DNA from: an uncultured Blautia sp.
GTDB taxonomy: Bacteria; Bacillota; Clostridia; Lachnospirales; Lachnospiraceae
NCBI GenBank assembly: GCA_900542045.1
Contig: UQMI01000004.1
Span: 38,372 to 102,371, forward strand
DNA length: 64,000 bases
Direction: 5' to 3'
A program made the translations under genes and the position numbers. The notes under the pieces were generated by a model. That model was given only the letters and a program-made list of their open reading frames with translations, did not search any database and was not told where the DNA came from. Shown piece by piece: positions 1-8,769 of the stretch (its first letter is position 1; each line of letters begins with the position of its first letter).

Positions 1-587
1 GCATGATCTCCAATTCGCTCGTAATATTTGGCAACCATCAAAAGGTCCATGGCATAATCCGCAGAAATTGCTTTACTTTCCATCAAATCCGTGAGTTTTT
101 CGCGGGTACGCACAAACAGATCATCTATTACATCGTCATCTCTGATCACCTTCTCAGCAATCTCCAGATCCTGCTGTACATAGGCGTCAATGCTCTCTGT
201 TACCATCTTCATGGTAGCTTCTGCCATCTGTTTCAGAGGAATTTCCTCACCGGGAGCTTTCAGATTGGCTGTATCGACGATCTCCGCAATATCCGCTGCC
301 TGATCTCCAATACGCTCCAGATCTGTGATCATCTTCAGAGCCGCAGAAATTCTCCGCAGATCACCTGCCACCGGCTGCTGCATCAGCAAAAGCTTCATAC
401 AAAGACTTTCGATCTCTCTTTCTGCCTGGTTGATCTCATTATCTGCATTCATGATCACTTTTGCCGCCTGGCGGTCTTCCTCCATCAGTACCCGGTATGT
501 GTTCCCAATGGCGCGTTCGCACAGCGCGCCCATACCGGTCAATTCCACATGGAGTTCATTTAACTGCTCATCAAATCGATTTCTCAT
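1..587 (-). CDS. phoU: PhoU, phosphate transport system regulator (C-terminus cut by window start)
   Basis: The reverse-strand frame begins MRNRFDEQLNELHVELTGMG, directly after the pstB stop (one base between TGA and ATG), and stays open to base 1. PhoU is a cytoplasmic three-helix-bundle protein that links the Pst transporter to the PhoR/PhoP sensor and damps phosphate uptake. Visible family features are the opening RxxFDEQL, the helix containing ADNEINQAEREIE, and the repeated metal-binding type pattern ITDLERIGDQA followed later by YERIGDHA. About 195 residues are present, so roughly 20 are missing compared with the usual 215-220. As the last gene of the pst operon its position also fits. 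Sure of identity. Confidence 0.95.
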   Translation of the reverse strand, partial: MRNRFDEQLNELHVELTGMGALCERAIGNTYRVLMEEDRQAAKVIMNADNEINQAEREIESLCMKLLLMQQPVAGDLRRISAALKMITDLERIGDQAADIAEIVDTANLKAPGEEIPLKQMAEATMKMVTESIDAYVQQDLEIAEKVIRDDDVIDDLFVRTREKLTDLMESKAISADYAMDLLMVAKYYERIGDH

Positions 588-588
588 A

Positions 589-1359
589 TCAACCGAACCT
601 CCCTGTAATATAATCCTCCGTTCTTTTATCTGAAGGCATAGAGAAAAGTTTTTCTGTTTCGTCAAATTCTACAACCTCTCCCAACAGGAAGAAAGCGGTT
701 TTATCAGAAATGCGTGCAGCCTGCTGCATATTGTGCGTTACCATAATGATAGTATAATCTTTTTTCAGTTCTACGGCAAGGTCTTCTATTCTGGATGTGG
801 AAATAGGATCCAGTGCGGAAGTAGGCTCATCCATCAGAAGTACTTCCGGCTGTACGGCCAGAGCTCTGGCAATACAAAGTCTCTGCTGCTGTCCGCCGGA
901 CATGCCAAGGGCACTTTTTTTCAGACGATCCTTTACTTCATCCCAGATTGCTGCGTCCCGGAGAGATTTCTCCACGATGTCATCCAGTTTTGCCTTGCTG
1001 CGCACGCCATGGGTTCTGGGGCCAAAAGCAATATTGTCATAAATACTCATTGGGAACGGATTGGGCTTCTGAAATACCATTCCCACTCTCTTGCGGAGAA
1101 GGTTTACATCCATCCCTTCATAAATATCTTCTCCATCCAGAGTTACTTTACCCGTGATCTTGCATCCTTCAACAAGATCATTCATTCTGTTCAAAGATTT
1201 CAGCAGTGTGGATTTTCCGCATCCGCTGGGGCCGATAAAAGCAGTGATCTCTTTTGCCGGCAGATCCATATTAATATCTTTCAACGCATGAAAATCGCCA
1301 TAATACAAATCCAGATTTTCAATGGCTATTTTATCCTGTGTTCCTGTTCCCTGTGTCAT
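589..1359 (-). CDS. pstB: Phosphate ABC transporter ATP-binding protein PstB
   Basis: ATPase subunit that energises high-affinity phosphate import by PstSCA. The 256-aa protein has Walker [10 protein letters not shown] (about residues 43-51), signature MSGGQQQR, Walker [14 protein letters not shown] and the switch histidine in MVTHNMQQA, which is the usual PstB layout and length. The C-terminal [10 protein letters not shown] is also typical of PstB. Its ATG overlaps the pstA stop by 4 bases (ATGA), so translation is probably coupled, and phoU follows after one base. Cytoplasmic, membrane-associated. Confidence 0.97.
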   Translation of the reverse strand: MTQGTGTQDKIAIENLDLYYGDFHALKDINMDLPAKEITAFIGPSGCGKSTLLKSLNRMNDLVEGCKITGKVTLDGEDIYEGMDVNLLRKRVGMVFQKPNPFPMSIYDNIAFGPRTHGVRSKAKLDDIVEKSLRDAAIWDEVKDRLKKSALGMSGGQQQRLCIARALAVQPEVLLMDEPTSALDPISTSRIEDLAVELKKDYTIIMVTHNMQQAARISDKTAFFLLGEVVEFDETEKLFSMPSDKRTEDYITGRFG

Positions 1360-2288
1360 TGTCCCTGTCCTTTCGTAATCTGTTTTGCAATTCTACTGGA
1401 AACCCAGTTAATCAACAATACCATAATAAGCAGGATAACTGCAGTGGCAGACGCCTGGTCGGTATACAGGCCTTCACTGTACAACGCATACATATGTACA
1501 GCTAATGTACGGCCGGATCCAAACAAACTGCTTGGTATCTGTGCTACAGACCCTGCAGTATAAATTAATGCTGCCGTCTCGCCAACCACTCGTCCGATGG
1601 CCAGGATCACACCAGACAAAATTCCCGGCACTGCAGTCGGCAGAACGATTTTAAAAATAGTACGAAGTTTGCCGGCTCCAAGACCATAACTGGCTTCCCG
1701 GTACATATCCGGCACAGAGATCAGAGCTTCCTCTGTGGTCCGCATGATCAGCGGCAGGATCATGATTACCAGTGTAAAAGCACCGGCCATAATCGAATAA
1801 CCCCAGTGCAGTGTAGTAACGAAAAACAGCATACCGAAAAGTCCATATACAATAGAGGGAATTCCGGAAAGCGTCTCTGCAGTAATACGGATCAGCTTTA
1901 CAATCTTACTGCCATTGCGGGCATATTCCACCAGATAAATAGCAGAGAAAATACCCAGGGGGCCTGCGATTATCAGCGCCAGCACAGTCATGATCAGCGT
2001 GTTGATCAGAGCAGGGGTCATGGAAACATTCTCTGTGGTATAATTCCAGGCAAACAGATCTGCGTTCAAATGCGGAATTCCATTGGCCAGAATATAAATT
2101 ACCAGAAACAGAAAGACAAACGCACTGATGCCACCGGCCAGCCAGGTTAGACCCTTGACTACTTTGGAACCGGTATGACGGGTACGATCCTTATTCATCG
2201 TATCCGAAATTTCTTTCATTCTCGCCTTATGTTCCTCGTCCTTCCATAAATCTACGGGAGAGTCGGTCACCATCTGTTCTTTATTCAT
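1356..2288 (-). CDS. pstA: Phosphate ABC transporter permease PstA
   Basis: Membrane permease that pairs with PstC. Of 310 residues the first 40 or so are charged and cytoplasmic, followed by a hydrophobic segment near residues 48-70 and several more up to the C-terminus. The inner-membrane permease EAA loop is seen as [25 protein letters not shown] (residues listed only in part), with the G at the usual spot. The N-terminal 40-residue extension is somewhat longer than in many PstA proteins. Its start overlaps the pstC stop by 8 bases, so the two are translationally coupled. Confidence 0.95.
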   Translation of the reverse strand: MNKEQMVTDSPVDLWKDEEHKARMKEISDTMNKDRTRHTGSKVVKGLTWLAGGISAFVFLFLVIYILANGIPHLNADLFAWNYTTENVSMTPALINTLIMTVLALIIAGPLGIFSAIYLVEYARNGSKIVKLIRITAETLSGIPSIVYGLFGMLFFVTTLHWGYSIMAGAFTLVIMILPLIMRTTEEALISVPDMYREASYGLGAGKLRTIFKIVLPTAVPGILSGVILAIGRVVGETAALIYTAGSVAQIPSSLFGSGRTLAVHMYALYSEGLYTDQASATAVILLIMVLLINWVSSRIAKQITKGQGQ

Positions 2289-3141
2289 GAATCATCCTCC
2301 GTTTCAATACAGACAGGCACAGGTTAATGATCAGAATGAACACAAACAGAACAACACCTGTGGCGATCAGAGCCTCTCTGTGCAAATCTGTAGCATACCC
2401 CATCTCCAGCACGATATTTGCTGTCATGGTACGTATTCCTTTGAAAATACCGGCTGGCATTCTCGCCTGGTTGCCGGCTACCATGATGACTGCCATGGTC
2501 TCGCCAATGGCTCTTCCGATTCCCAGAACCACGCCGGCCAGGATACCGGATTTTGCTGCCGGAAGCATGATACAGTAAACACTGCGCTCATGGGTTGCGC
2601 CCAGAGCCAGCGCTCCTTCGTAATAGCTTTCCGGCACACTGCGAATGGCGCTTTCCGCAACACCTACTACTGTAGGAAGAATCATAATGGCCAGCAGTAT
2701 AGATGCGGTAAGCATGCTGCTTCCATTTCCCTGGTTGGGGAACAGGTTTCGGATCAACGGCACGATCAGCACCAGTCCAAAGAAACCATATACAATGGAA
2801 GGAATTCCGGCCATCAGTTCGATTGCTGATTTCAGCGGTTTGTAAATTTTCTTAGGACAAAATTTTGCCATAAATGTTGCTGTCAGAATCGCCAGAGGGA
2901 CGCCAAGCAGAATTGCACCCGCTGTTACATAAATACTGCCCAGAATCATCGGGAGAATTCCGTATATACCATTGGAAGGTCTCCAAAGTTCTCCTGTGAG
3001 AAATTTGAAGACCCCGATCTCTCCTATGGCGGGGATTCCGTTGGCAAACAGGAAAAGGCAAATCAGGGCTACGGCCAGCACACTGGTACATGCAGCCACA
3101 AGAAATAAATACTTCATCCCTATTTCTTTTGCTTTTTTCAT
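2281..3141 (-). CDS. pstC: Phosphate ABC transporter permease PstC
   Basis: Second permease of the Pst transporter. The 286 residues contain about six hydrophobic segments. The PstC hallmark GIYGILPMILGSIYVT lies near residues 58-75, and the EAA loop VPESYYEGALALGATHER precedes the last helices. The start chosen is the ATG at 3141, 34 bases downstream of pstS, with a weak AGGA just upstream. It sits between the binding-protein gene and pstA, the standard pstSCAB order. Confidence 0.95.
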   Translation of the reverse strand: MKKAKEIGMKYLFLVAACTSVLAVALICLFLFANGIPAIGEIGVFKFLTGELWRPSNGIYGILPMILGSIYVTAGAILLGVPLAILTATFMAKFCPKKIYKPLKSAIELMAGIPSIVYGFFGLVLIVPLIRNLFPNQGNGSSMLTASILLAIMILPTVVGVAESAIRSVPESYYEGALALGATHERSVYCIMLPAAKSGILAGVVLGIGRAIGETMAVIMVAGNQARMPAGIFKGIRTMTANIVLEMGYATDLHREALIATGVVLFVFILIINLCLSVLKRRMIHE

Positions 3142-3175
3142 TCCTACTATCCCCTATCCTACTATTTCAATTTTC

Positions 3176-4180
3176 TTATTCCATTGCCAGAGCATCTTCC
3201 CAGGTGGTTACTTCGCCTGTGTAGATTGCCTGCACCTGATCTGTTCTCAGATCATCTACACCATTGTCATTGTTTACGATTACTGCGATACCATCGGTTG
3301 CGATTACAGTCGGCTGCAGAGATTCCAGCTCAGTATCTGTCAGCTCTCTGGATGCCATACCGATATCACAGATACCGTCAATTGCAGAAGTCATACCTGT
3401 GGTGGAGTCACTCTGCTGTACTTCGATTTCTGCATTGGGATTCACTTCCAGATAAGCCTCTTTTAATTTTTCCATAACCGGTGTTACAGAAGAAGAACCT
3501 GCAACGGTGATGGTTCCGGAAGGCTGTGTTCCTTCATAAGCGCCGGCATCAGAAGCTTTGATATAGCCTTCTTCTTCCACTACAGCCTGTCCGTCAGAGC
3601 TCAGGATAAAATCAATGAAATCCTGTGTTACTTCAGACACATCTTCTGTAGTTGCAATATTAAATGGTCTGGACACCTGATACGTTCCATTCGTCACATT
3701 TTCTACAGTAGCTTCTACTCCATCAATCTTCAGAGCCTTTACGCTGTCATCCAGAGATCCAAGAGAAATATATCCAATCGCATTTACATCACCGGCTACC
3801 GTTGTCATCATAACAGAAGTACTGTTGGTAATGTTTGCTTCCGGAGTAGTCATATCTACGTCTTCGCCGTCTACTTCCTGCTGTACGCCGAACAGTTCTA
3901 CAAACGCACCTCTGGTTCCGGAACCATCTTCACGGGATACTACACTGATCATACCTGTAGGAACTTCTCCAGATGTTTCTGCACTGTCTGTTTCCTCTGC
4001 GGCATCTGTTGCCTCTGCTTCTTCGGTAGCTTCTGCTCCTTCTGTAGCCTCTGCTGCTTCCGTTGCTTCCGCTGTAGAAGAAGAATCTGTGGAATCGCTG
4101 CTGCTTCCACCGCATCCTGCCAGTGCTCCGGCACATACCATAGCTGCTAATAATACGCTTAATACTTTTTTGTTTTTCAT
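3176..4180 (-). CDS. pstS: Phosphate-binding lipoprotein PstS with circularly permuted domain order
   Basis: Secreted, lipid-anchored phosphate-binding protein that feeds PstCAB. The start is the ATG at 4180 (MKNKKVLSVLLAAMVC) preceded by AGGAG. An in-frame upstream extension to 4255 has no signal peptide and was dropped. A lipobox LAGC ends the signal peptide near residue 22. Next come about 45 residues of Ala/Glu/Thr/Ser repeats, a flexible linker. The order of the two lobe segments is reversed: VVSREDGSGTRGAF, normally in the middle of PstS, comes first. The normally N-terminal VAGSSSVTPVMEKL block comes second and runs to the C-terminus, ending at IYTGEVTTWEDA. Phosphate-contacting motifs from both blocks are kept, so function should be intact. 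Confidence 0.93.
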   Translation of the reverse strand: MKNKKVLSVLLAAMVCAGALAGCGGSSSDSTDSSSTAEATEAAEATEGAEATEEAEATDAAEETDSAETSGEVPTGMISVVSREDGSGTRGAFVELFGVQQEVDGEDVDMTTPEANITNSTSVMMTTVAGDVNAIGYISLGSLDDSVKALKIDGVEATVENVTNGTYQVSRPFNIATTEDVSEVTQDFIDFILSSDGQAVVEEEGYIKASDAGAYEGTQPSGTITVAGSSSVTPVMEKLKEAYLEVNPNAEIEVQQSDSTTGMTSAIDGICDIGMASRELTDTELESLQPTVIATDGIAVIVNNDNGVDDLRTDQVQAIYTGEVTTWEDALAME

Positions 4181-4265
4181 AAAAATTCTCCTCTTTTTTA
4201 TCCTTTTTTTATCGCATCCATTTTTACTTCGCTTCTTCAGCGCTGGATACATCATATAAAGGAAA

Positions 4266-4305
4266 TGTAAAGTCCAAAAGAGGAGTTTTGTTAAAAGAAT
4301 GTAAA
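4266..4305 (-). promoter_or_regulatory. PHO-box-like repeats upstream of pstS
   Basis: Reading toward pstS, TTTACA (4305-4300) and TTAACA (4294-4289) lie exactly 11 bases apart start to start. A further TTTACA at 4271-4266 sits 23 bases on. Firmicute PhoP binds TT(A/C/T)ACA repeats spaced about 11 bases, so this is a plausible PhoP site for the pst operon. Repeats are seen; PhoP binding is inferred. Confidence 0.45.
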
Positions 4306-4331
4306 AGAAAAAACCGGATTTCTCCGGTTTT
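4304..4331 (-). terminator. Rho-independent terminator of the sugar operon
   Basis: In the minus direction AAAACCGGA-GAAA-TCCGGTTTT is followed by more T residues. It lies downstream of the lyxose-isomerase-like gene and ahead of the PHO-like repeats, separating the sugar operon from pst. Confidence 0.8.
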
Positions 4332-4367
4332 ATCTAGATTTAACATTTCATTTTACATTTCAGTCTC

Positions 4368-5048
4368 TCATTTTGCAGCAGGATATTCATTGCAGAGAAG
4401 CCGATAAGGTGGTTCATCCTCCTCGATTTCCGGAAAACGGCCCACCGACTCATAAAAACGATTGTCCGTGTTGTCGTCGTTGCACATGGAAACTTCTCCA
4501 ATGAGCACATCTCCGGTTCCCGGCTTCACATCAAAATCATGATACTGGTGCGGCCACAGGGTAATGCTCTCCCCTGGATGCAGTTCCACAGCCGTTCCGG
4601 CCGGAACGGTATAGGTACGGCCATCACTGTTGACCTGTACCGGCGTATCTGCCAGACCGCCTTCTCCATCATCATTATAAACATGGATCAGCAGCGTACC
4701 GCCGCCCCGGTTAATAATATCTTCACTTTTTACCCAATGAAAATGCATGGGAGAATGCTGGCCTTCTTTCAGCATCAGCAATTTCTCCGCATATACCTTT
4801 TTATATTTTGGATCATGCTGGTTACCGTTCCGCAGAGTGATCAGGGCAAAGCCCACTTTTTCAAAGTCACCCAGTCCATAATCGGTAATATCCCAGCCCA
4901 GCATGTTATCCCGGACTTCATCGTACTCGCTTCCCTTTGTCTCCCATTCCTCCGGTGTAAAGTGACAGAAGGGCGGAAGGGAAAACGAAAATTTCTGTGT
5001 CAGCGTCTCCATTTCCCGAAGCGCCTGGTTAATCTCTGATCTCTTCAT
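4368..5048 (-). CDS. D-lyxose/D-mannose-type sugar isomerase (cupin fold)
   Basis: Resembles bacterial D-lyxose ketol-isomerases, which interconvert D-lyxose and D-xylulose and often act on D-mannose/D-fructose. The start is the ATG at 5048 (MKRSEINQALREME) behind GGAGG. An upstream in-frame extension lacks a ribosome site. At 226 residues it has the family length. Likely metal ligands are the histidines in SPMHFHW (near 102-106), an acidic residue a few positions later, and the histidines in WPHQYHDF. It is the last gene of an operon with a ribose-type ABC transporter, so it probably isomerises the imported sugar or a derivative. The true substrate cannot be read from sequence. Confidence 0.82.
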   Translation of the reverse strand: MKRSEINQALREMETLTQKFSFSLPPFCHFTPEEWETKGSEYDEVRDNMLGWDITDYGLGDFEKVGFALITLRNGNQHDPKYKKVYAEKLLMLKEGQHSPMHFHWVKSEDIINRGGGTLLIHVYNDDGEGGLADTPVQVNSDGRTYTVPAGTAVELHPGESITLWPHQYHDFDVKPGTGDVLIGEVSMCNDDNTDNRFYESVGRFPEIEEDEPPYRLLCNEYPAAK

Positions 5049-5061
5049 AGAATTCTCCTCC

Positions 5062-6039
5062 TTATGCTTTTGCCTTCGCCTGGTAAGTAGACAGCAATAC
5101 TGCAAATGCCATTACCAGACCTTTGATCACATACTGCATATATACATCCACATTCAGAATTGTCATGGCATTGGTAATCACACCCAGGAAAAGGATACCC
5201 ATCAAAGTTCCCCAGGGTTTTCCGATACCGCCGTCCATGCTGGTGCCGCCCACAACAACGGAAGAAATAACATCCACTTCCCATCCTTTTCCGAAACTGA
5301 AGGAACCGGAAGCCACCTGCGCACTGTGCATGATACCCGCAAGCACACACATGATCTGTACTGCAGAGAACACAATCACTTTTGACATCATAACATTGAT
5401 ACCACTGAGTCTTGCAGACTCTGCATTACCGCCCACAGCATAAATCGCACGGCCGGTAGTGGTGTAAGTCATCAGAATATAGCAGACAATAAATACAATG
5501 ATCAGAATCACTGCCGGAACCGGTATCACCCCAAAGACACTGCCTGTTCCCAGCCACAGGAAAGCCTGCGGAAATACATTGGCAATCGGGAATCCCTGGC
5601 AGACAATACCAGCCAGACCATACAGTACATTCAAGCTGGCCAGAGTTACGATAAATGCCGGCATTTTAAATTTATGTTCTGCAATGGCATGGATCACACC
5701 CATCACCAGAGCGCCTGACACTGCCAGCACAATACCGATCACACAGGCAACCTCTACACTCACGCCGGCAGCAGCCGGAAGGTCACGGCAGACTCTGGCG
5801 ATGATCGCACCGGATAATGCGACCTGGGAACCTACAGACAGGTCGATCTGTCCGGAAATGATAACCATGGTCATACCGAAAGCAATTACACCCTTCATAG
5901 CCTGATTTCTGAAAATATTCAGTATATTTGCCACAGTCAGAAAGTTTGAGCTGACCAGTGCCATGACTACGATCACTGCAACCAGCAAAATTTCAATAAT
6001 ATGATCTAATATCAGATTCTTTACTTTATTTTTATTCAT
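5062..6039 (-). CDS. Ribose-type sugar ABC transporter permease
   Basis: RbsC-family permease for a monosaccharide. The 325 residues are very hydrophobic with about 8-10 predicted membrane segments. It carries the family motifs GQIDLSVGSQVALSG near residues 62-76 and the loop GGNAESARLSGIN near 200-212, then GTSMDGGIGKPWGT near 272-285. The start overlaps the end of the ATPase gene by 4 bases, so the two subunits are probably made in step. One permease gene only is present, so it should act as a homodimer. Confidence 0.92.
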   Translation of the reverse strand: MNKNKVKNLILDHIIEILLVAVIVVMALVSSNFLTVANILNIFRNQAMKGVIAFGMTMVIISGQIDLSVGSQVALSGAIIARVCRDLPAAAGVSVEVACVIGIVLAVSGALVMGVIHAIAEHKFKMPAFIVTLASLNVLYGLAGIVCQGFPIANVFPQAFLWLGTGSVFGVIPVPAVILIIVFIVCYILMTYTTTGRAIYAVGGNAESARLSGINVMMSKVIVFSAVQIMCVLAGIMHSAQVASGSFSFGKGWEVDVISSVVVGGTSMDGGIGKPWGTLMGILFLGVITNAMTILNVDVYMQYVIKGLVMAFAVLLSTYQAKAKA

Positions 6040-7526
6040 TGGTCTCCATCCCCCATACTATACGCATATAACTGATTGATGTTAATTTCATCCGGATTTA
6101 CTTCTCCCGTGATCTGACCATTTTTCATGATAAGGATCCGGTGGCAAACCTCCAGAAGCTCTTCCAGCTCGGAAGATACAAAAATCGTAGATATCCCTTT
6201 GGCAGCCTGTGCCCACATAATTTCAAAGATCTGCTGCTTTGCATTTACATCAATTCCCCTGGAGGGCTCATCATACAACATGATCTTCGGATTCGTGTTC
6301 AGCCAGTTTCCGACCACCACTTTCTGCTGATTTCCTCCAGACAGAGAGCTGACTGCAGCATGGATATCCGGTATTTTGATCTGCAGATCCTCAATCTGCT
6401 TCTCGGCTGCTTCCATACGTTTCTTTCTATCTTCAAACCACCCATGGGCTGTCTTTTTCATACTTGCATAACATAAATTATCCTGAATGGAATGGATCAG
6501 GATCAGTCCCTCATTTTTCCGATCTTCCGGCGTCAGGCCCATTCCCATCTTCTTCATCTGGATCGGGCTTGCATGACGGGGCGCCTTGACTCCATTCACC
6601 AGAATTTCTCCGCTGTCGTAGGGATCCGCACCAAAAATAGATTTCAGAAGTTCTGTTCTTCCTGCTCCCAGCATTCCGGCGATTCCCAGCACTTCCCCTC
6701 TTCTCAGAGAGAAACTGATATTTTCAAATTTATTTTTCCGGCACAGATTCTTCACCTCAAGAACGGTTCCCTCCTGAACCTTCAGTTCCTTCGGTCTCTG
6801 ACGGATTGCCACCTGGCCGAACATCATATCGATGATTCCCTGATGGTCCACGTCTTTCGTTGCGACTGTGCCAATGAATTTTCCATCTCTTAACACGGTG
6901 ATCGTATCTGTGATCTCCGGTATCTCATGGAGTTTATGAGAAATATAGATGATAACGATATCCTGTTTTTTCAGTTCCCGAATAACTTTAAACAGACTTT
7001 CTACTTCATTCGATGCCAGCGAAGATGTGGGTTCATCCAGCATCAGAACTTTCGGATGGCAGCTCATGGCTTTTGTGATTTCCACAACCTGGCACTGCCA
7101 CATGGGAAGCCTGGATACAATCTCTTTGGGATTGATATCAATGCCCATGGAATCCAAAAGCTCTCTGGCCATTTTATGAGCTTTCTTCCAGTCAACAAAT
7201 TTTCCTTTCTTGGGCATTTTCCCAAGAAAAATATTTTCCGTTACCGTCAGGCTGGGAACCAGGCTCATTTCCTGATAAACAGTCGCAAAGCCTTTCTGAT
7301 TGGCTTCTGACGGCGAATGAAAAGACAATTTCTCATCATCCAGATAAAACGCACCTTCGGTAGGCTGAATTGCTCCGGCAAAACATTTTACCAAGGTTGA
7401 TTTTCCCGAACCGTTCTTTCCCAGCAGTGCATTTACCTTTCCGCTTTCAAAGGAAACATCTACGTTATCTAATGCCAAACAGCCCGGATATTGTTTGGAA
7501 ATTTTTTCCGTGCGTAAAATACTCAT
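6036..7526 (-). CDS. Ribose-type sugar ABC transporter ATPase, two NBDs
   Basis: RbsA/MglA-type protein with two tandem ATPase domains (496 residues). The first domain has Walker A GKNGSGKST (near 36-44), then LPMWQCQVVEI in the signature position, a poor match to LSGGQ, and Walker B VLMLDEPTSSL. The second has the degenerate Walker A GMLGAGRTE, signature LSGGNQQKV and Walker B IMLYDEPSRGID. Alternating strong and weak motifs are normal in this family. It energises the permease encoded next to it. Confidence 0.94.
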   Translation of the reverse strand: MSILRTEKISKQYPGCLALDNVDVSFESGKVNALLGKNGSGKSTLVKCFAGAIQPTEGAFYLDDEKLSFHSPSEANQKGFATVYQEMSLVPSLTVTENIFLGKMPKKGKFVDWKKAHKMARELLDSMGIDINPKEIVSRLPMWQCQVVEITKAMSCHPKVLMLDEPTSSLASNEVESLFKVIRELKKQDIVIIYISHKLHEIPEITDTITVLRDGKFIGTVATKDVDHQGIIDMMFGQVAIRQRPKELKVQEGTVLEVKNLCRKNKFENISFSLRRGEVLGIAGMLGAGRTELLKSIFGADPYDSGEILVNGVKAPRHASPIQMKKMGMGLTPEDRKNEGLILIHSIQDNLCYASMKKTAHGWFEDRKKRMEAAEKQIEDLQIKIPDIHAAVSSLSGGNQQKVVVGNWLNTNPKIMLYDEPSRGIDVNAKQQIFEIMWAQAAKGISTIFVSSELEELLEVCHRILIMKNGQITGEVNPDEININQLYAYSMGDGDQ

Positions 7527-7578
7527 ACTGTTATCAACCTTTCAATTCCTAGTCATGCACTTTTGCATTTTCATCAAC

Positions 7579-7605
7579 CAGGCGGAAGATTTCTTCTCCC
7601 GCCTG
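7579..7605 (-). promoter_or_regulatory. Intercistronic stem-loop between binding-protein and ATPase genes
   Basis: CAGGCGG pairs with CCGCCTG around an inner AAG/CTT pair. No T-run follows. Such hairpins after a solute-binding-protein gene usually stabilise or partly attenuate the message so that binding protein exceeds transporter. That role is inferred. Confidence 0.5.
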
Positions 7606-7622
7606 ACCAGTTTCTTTTCCGA

Positions 7623-8732
7623 CTATTTGATTTCTTCGAGTCCGTTATCAACACGCCAGCTATTTACAGCATCCTTATCTCTTACAGACAGAAGAATTCC
7701 TTCCATATAATTACATTTTCCTTTTGTCTCGGAATAATCTTCTCCCTGGATTGCATGTACCAGGTCTGTCACTGCCTGATAACCCATTCCATAGGGATCC
7801 TGTGCCACTACAGACTGCAGCGGGCTGTTTTCATCCAGGATCATGCTGGTGATCTGATCAGAACCGTCATGACCGAATACCATGATCTGATCGGAAAGAC
7901 CTGCATTCTGCACGGCTGTTACAGAACCAATGGTCCCTCCATCGTTTACAGCAATAATAGCATCCAGATCGCTGTTGGCAGTGATGATACTGGAAGCTGC
8001 CTGCAGTGCGGTATCCTGCAGCCAGGCATCCTGGTCTGCAACAATCTCATAATTTAATCCTGCTTCATCCAGACCTGCCATATATCCGTCTACACGGCTC
8101 TTGGAAACGTCCGGAAGCTGAGAAGCCAGCTGAATGATCGCAATGTTTGCAGTCTCATCGCCTACTTTTTCTTTCAGGATCTCTCCGGCTTCCACACCTG
8201 CTTTTTTACAGTTATCGTAATCATTGGAAGTATAACCGGATACAATAAATTCTGCGTCTGTCAGGTCAATGTTTGTCAGTGCCACTTTCATGCCCTGTTT
8301 GTCAGCCTCACGAAGAGCTGCTACAGAAGCATCTGCATTTAAAGGAGCGATTGCAAGTCCGTCTACGCCCTGAGCCAGATAGGTGTTGATCAGTTCCACT
8401 TCTTTCGCCGCATCATTGTTGGTATTGTCTGTCATGATCTCCACGCCCAGATCTTCCGCTGCATCCACATATCCCTGTGTCAGCATGTTCATAAACTGGT
8501 CATCCTGGAATACAATACCTGCAATCTTAATATCGGAAGCAGCTTTACCAGTTGTTTCCTCTGATGTACCTTCTTCAGAAGCTGTATCTTCTGCGGCAGC
8601 TGCGTCTTCTTCCCCTGCAGCTTCGGTTGTTTCTGCTGTACTGTCTGCGCTCTGTGTCTCAGAAGATCCTCCGCATGCAGTCAGTCCCAACGTCATTGCT
8701 CCGATCAGTAACATAACGATTGCTTTTTTCAT
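7623..8732 (-). CDS. Sugar ABC transporter substrate-binding lipoprotein (RbsB-like)
   Basis: Periplasmic-binding-protein type 1 fold, lipid-anchored, delivering a sugar to the adjacent transporter. The start is the ATG at 8732 (MKKAIVMLLIGAMTLGLTAC) with GGGAGG upstream; the longer in-frame extension was rejected. The lipobox LTAC lies near residue 20, followed by a 45-residue Ser/Ala/Glu/Thr linker like that in PstS. The mature domain opens KIAGIVFQDDQFMNMLTQGY and later shows GVDGLAIAPLNADA and the C-terminal lobe element VNDGGTIGSVTAV. Length 369 aa. First transporter gene of the operon after the UroD-like gene. Confidence 0.92.
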   Translation of the reverse strand: MKKAIVMLLIGAMTLGLTACGGSSETQSADSTAETTEAAGEEDAAAAEDTASEEGTSEETTGKAASDIKIAGIVFQDDQFMNMLTQGYVDAAEDLGVEIMTDNTNNDAAKEVELINTYLAQGVDGLAIAPLNADASVAALREADKQGMKVALTNIDLTDAEFIVSGYTSNDYDNCKKAGVEAGEILKEKVGDETANIAIIQLASQLPDVSKSRVDGYMAGLDEAGLNYEIVADQDAWLQDTALQAASSIITANSDLDAIIAVNDGGTIGSVTAVQNAGLSDQIMVFGHDGSDQITSMILDENSPLQSVVAQDPYGMGYQAVTDLVHAIQGEDYSETKGKCNYMEGILLSVRDKDAVNSWRVDNGLEEIK

Positions 8733-8769
8733 TTTCAAAATCCTCCCTAATGCATTGTATTTTTCATTT

